NCBI GenBank assembly: GCA_009829735.1
Contig: CM020620.1
Span: 12,707,420-12,771,419, forward strand
Reading direction: 5' to 3'
From: Pyropia yezoensis
Taxonomy: Eukaryota; Rhodophyta; Bangiophyceae; Bangiales; Bangiaceae
Length of the DNA: 64,000 bases
The number at the start of each line of letters is the position of its first letter. Within the stretch, counting starts at the first letter, position 1. The position numbers were made by a program, and so were the translations under genes. The notes beneath the pieces were generated by a model. That model worked only from the letters and a program-made list of their open reading frames with translations, did no database searches and was not told the origin of the DNA. Shown one piece after another: positions 61,375 to 64,000 of the stretch.

Positions 61375-62058
61375 CGTTCGCTGCTGTCGTCCGTGCATTA
61401 AAAGAGGATACGAATGGGGTGCTACAGACCCTTTTAAGTTCGTTGAATTACGTGAACGGGTGCTACCTTCATATGATCACTCCCCGAAAAGAGCGTACTT
61501 TGGGCGTCATCTGTCGCGATCTTGAGTGAATCACGTCACGCCCAGGATTTGGGGGCCTGGTACGCAAGCATACTCGTTTGCATCGAGACTGCGACGCACT
61601 CTGCATACCAACGCTTTGTTTCGCCTGGCCCAAGGATGGCGAGACATCAGCGGGCAGAGGTTTTTTTGGGCATTCTCGGCATGCGTGGCTGCTGACCGTA
61701 GAATCTTCATTTTCTTGAGCACAGTCGAACGGAGATAGCGGCCCTTAAAGATTGCGGAATTTCTAAAGTCACCCCAGAAGCGGCCTGTACGGGCCCTGAC
61801 AAAGCAATTTCTAAAGTCATTACAATGTTGAACTTTTTCGTTGAGCCATAAGTCAGCTGCAAAAGGTCGGATGGGGTCGAATCGAACGGCTTTGGACATC
61901 TCGCATTGCTCGCGACGATGGTATATCGAACGCGAGTTGTTGGGTGCAAGACTGAAAGAGGTTTCTGTAGTAAGCAGCCACATGTGTGGCGTTTTTTTTT
62001 TTTTTGGACTTCTCATTATTTGAGGCACCTGACGTCTGTCGTTTGAGGGCAATAGTTG

Positions 62059-62322
62059 ATGCAGCTGGTCGAGCTCTCTCTTTTCGTGCTCTTTGTTTTC
62101 TCCCTTTTCCGCTCGTCTCTGTCTCGTACGCCTCTTTCTCTCTCTGAGAATGTCACGTATCTTCCAACGGACGGTCGGAGGATGACAAGTAATTTAGGAA
62201 CTAGGCTGGCTACCTTCTCGGAACTGCCTCGATTCGCACATGTATTAAATTCCGAGCCAACGGGGAGGCGTTCGAGAAGGCAATATAATAGTCCAACGAG
62301 CGCGCGCGGACAACTGCTGTGA
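62059..62322 (+). CDS. hypothetical small protein with signal-like start, pair member 2
   Basis: From ATG 62059: MQLVELSLFVLFVFSLFRSSLSRTPLSLSENVTYLPTDGRRM; 87 residues with a hydrophobic start. Its first 50 or so bases are clearly related to the minus-strand ORF at 53481. No family recognised. It could be a young repeat with an open frame. Confidence 0.3.
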   Translation: MQLVELSLFVLFVFSLFRSSLSRTPLSLSENVTYLPTDGRRMTSNLGTRLATFSELPRFAHVLNSEPTGRRSRRQYNSPTSARGQLL

Positions 62323-63147
62323 GCGGCTACTTTGCCCATCGAGTACTATTGAAGACGCAATCTTCAGACGCCTGTATCTCCGTTCGACCGACCTCAAGTA
62401 GAATGAGAGTTGTATAGTAGCCGCCCTATGTGCACTTTTTGTCGGACGTACAATCGAGCACTCATTTCATTTCCGTCAAACCGGAATTTTCTGCACCGAA
62501 CACTGGTCACCGGAATTTTATCTGACCCACGAGAAGACTCGCGTTACAGTGTGATCCAAACGGTATCTCGTTCCTCCATCGAGAAGGTTTGTGCTCAGGC
62601 AGCGGCCTGCGGTCCACATGCAGATGTGGGCCCCACCGCCATCCAGGTGGCCCTGGAAAAGGTATTTGAGCTGCCGGAGACAGATACCCCCCCATGTGTC
62701 TAAAGCGCAATCGCTTTTTTTTTCGCCGTTCTCCGAAGTACGGAAAATTGTGTAAACAGTTTACACTGAAGAATTTCGGATTCAGTGCACCTAAGGAGAA
62801 CACAAGCTCTGCGGCTGGCTCTCGAGCAGCCCGATCCAGTGGCGCTGCCAGTCCGAAAGGAGCACGAGCCAAAGGTCATGGTTTTTCCAGCGTTACGCGC
62901 CACATCTGTAGCAGGGTGCAGCCGGTGTGTGCAATGCTTGTCTTCCCCACAGGGACACGTTCCTCGTCTTTTCGAAAAACGGCTATTGCCAGCTAACGGC
63001 GCACTACAGCGAGCCTGGAAGCTTGCATCACCGATTCACCACTGAAAAACTTACAGCAGCGCGTCCAGAGCGTCTCTAGCGATGCCCTGAAATGCAGCGT
63101 GCATCTTTCCAGCCCGGTTACTCCTGCCTGCCAGACGCGGGTGTGCC
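62323..63147. other. no clear gene
   Basis: Spacer. Frames here are short and without motif. Confidence 0.4.
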
Positions 63148-64000
63148 AGTTGGTATAGTTAAATAAGGCGAGGACTAGGCTTGACGTTGGACCCGTCAGG
63201 GTCACCAAAGACCGCTAGGCGGGATCCCAGGCGTGAGAGTGTTCACGCCCCCCCAATGAGGGTAGACAGCGTGCCACCGCGGAGGTAGGCAGGCTAAAAG
63301 GAGAAACAAAGCAGATCCAAGAGAGAGAAAGAGGAGAGATAAAAAGGCGACCGCCAGAGGCGCCAACGGGCTCAAAGCCGGGTAGGTGGGTGGGGCGCGA
63401 GGGCAATCGAACGTGCCGGCCGACGACGGCCGGTGCGTGCCTCCCCGCGCCTCGCCTCTTGAGCACCGTCGGGCGGACAGGTGGCCCCGCCGCGTCGGAT
63501 ACACCAAGTAGCCCAAGCCCATCCCTCCGCCGGGGAGATCGGGATCCCACCCGCTAGGCGGACGCATAACGCCTTAACCTTCACAAACAAGGCACAAGAG
63601 TTGACGGAAGAAACACCGTCCGTCGTGTCTATGCTACTGGACAAAAGGATGACAAAATCTGGTCCTGAGGATTAATTAGGAGACATGGTGATAAATTCGC
63701 ATCGGGGGGTGTAAATTCGCATTTCGAGACGAGGCCGGGAAAGAGAATAGTACACCAGGAGAGAAACAGAGAGCGCACAAACGTGCAGAAGAAATGGCGT
63801 CACACAAGATCCGAGCACACGACACTGTGCGCCCCCATCAGGGCCTTCCCATCACAGAACTTGATTACACAAAAAACCACACTTTCTTGATCTCAAGCAG
63901 GGGAGGATGTCAATCGTGGAGGCACCGCTAACGGCGCTACTTGTGCAATGAACGGTGGGAACTCTAAGGCGTCTGTCCAACGGTGTGGAGTGAACTGAAG
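63148..64000 (-). repeat. right arm of 850-bp inverted duplication
   Basis: The complement of 58701-59551. It continues beyond the window. It carries the second copy of the 121-codon frame (63202-63567, minus), with one visible residue change (GVPP to GIPP). Confidence 0.85.

Larger units (their letters stand above)
59552..62058. other. repeat-bearing spacer inside the inverted duplication
   Basis: No gene supported. It contains a 26-bp tandem repeat (60227-60304), a 132-bp duplication (60735-60998), C-rich simple sequence (61010-61110) and a roughly 35-bp triple repeat (61271-61374). Confidence 0.45.

Noticed and set aside
61531-62052. 173-codon minus-strand frame
   Set aside because: It has no motif and crosses simple sequence (T-run at about 61990); likely chance.
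1-64000. CRISPR arrays, operons, phage or bacterial genes
   Set aside because: None seen. Nuclear-type tRNAs, chromodomain elements, a LINE and pogo show eukaryotic DNA, and the tandem repeats lack the repeat-spacer form.

Overview
This is nuclear DNA of a eukaryote. It is mostly GC-rich and almost entirely made of nested mobile elements and repeats, with very little that looks like a host gene. Five tRNA genes carry short insertions at non-canonical places: the D-loop in two tRNA-Lys copies and the T-loop in three tRNA-Leu copies. Disrupted tRNA genes of this kind are best known from red algae such as Cyanidioschyzon, and the high GC also fits a bangiophyte such as Porphyra/Pyropia. The red-algal assignment is an inference; eukaryotic origin is not in doubt.

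Layout. 1-270: end of a reading frame with two U1-type zinc fingers. 614 to about 15,460: an old Ty3/gypsy chromovirus (element A), split by a young, apparently whole chromovirus (element B, 2133-11658, 573-bp LTRs, target duplication TTCCC). About 15,460-21,258: a decayed non-LTR retrotransposon on the minus strand. 21,259-27,943: an inverted repeat with 970-bp arms, each holding a tRNA-Leu gene, around a 4.7-kb loop without clear genes. 28,382-50,634: a pogo/Tigger-type DNA transposon with 13-bp inverted ends and TA duplications. Its transposase is split by a 17.4-kb block of chromovirus element C (31,749-49,141, target duplication CGGTC). That block holds two near-identical internal regions, three LTRs, one assembly gap, and a solo LTR of the element B family. 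50,637-64,000: repeat-rich spacer with two tRNA-Lys genes, one tRNA-Leu gene, CCAAT-dense repeat modules, a short inverted-repeat element, a few weak small ORFs, and an 850-bp inverted duplication cut by the window end.

What works together. Elements B and C share the same primer-binding site, the same gag-pol-chromodomain order, and a large extra reading frame on the opposite strand. That frame runs tail to tail with pol (664 and 663 codons) and has a recognisable shared core. The conserved antisense gene and the ectopic tRNA introns are the two observations most likely to be new. Nesting order: the pogo element and element A are oldest, then elements C and B, and the solo LTR sits inside an LTR of C.
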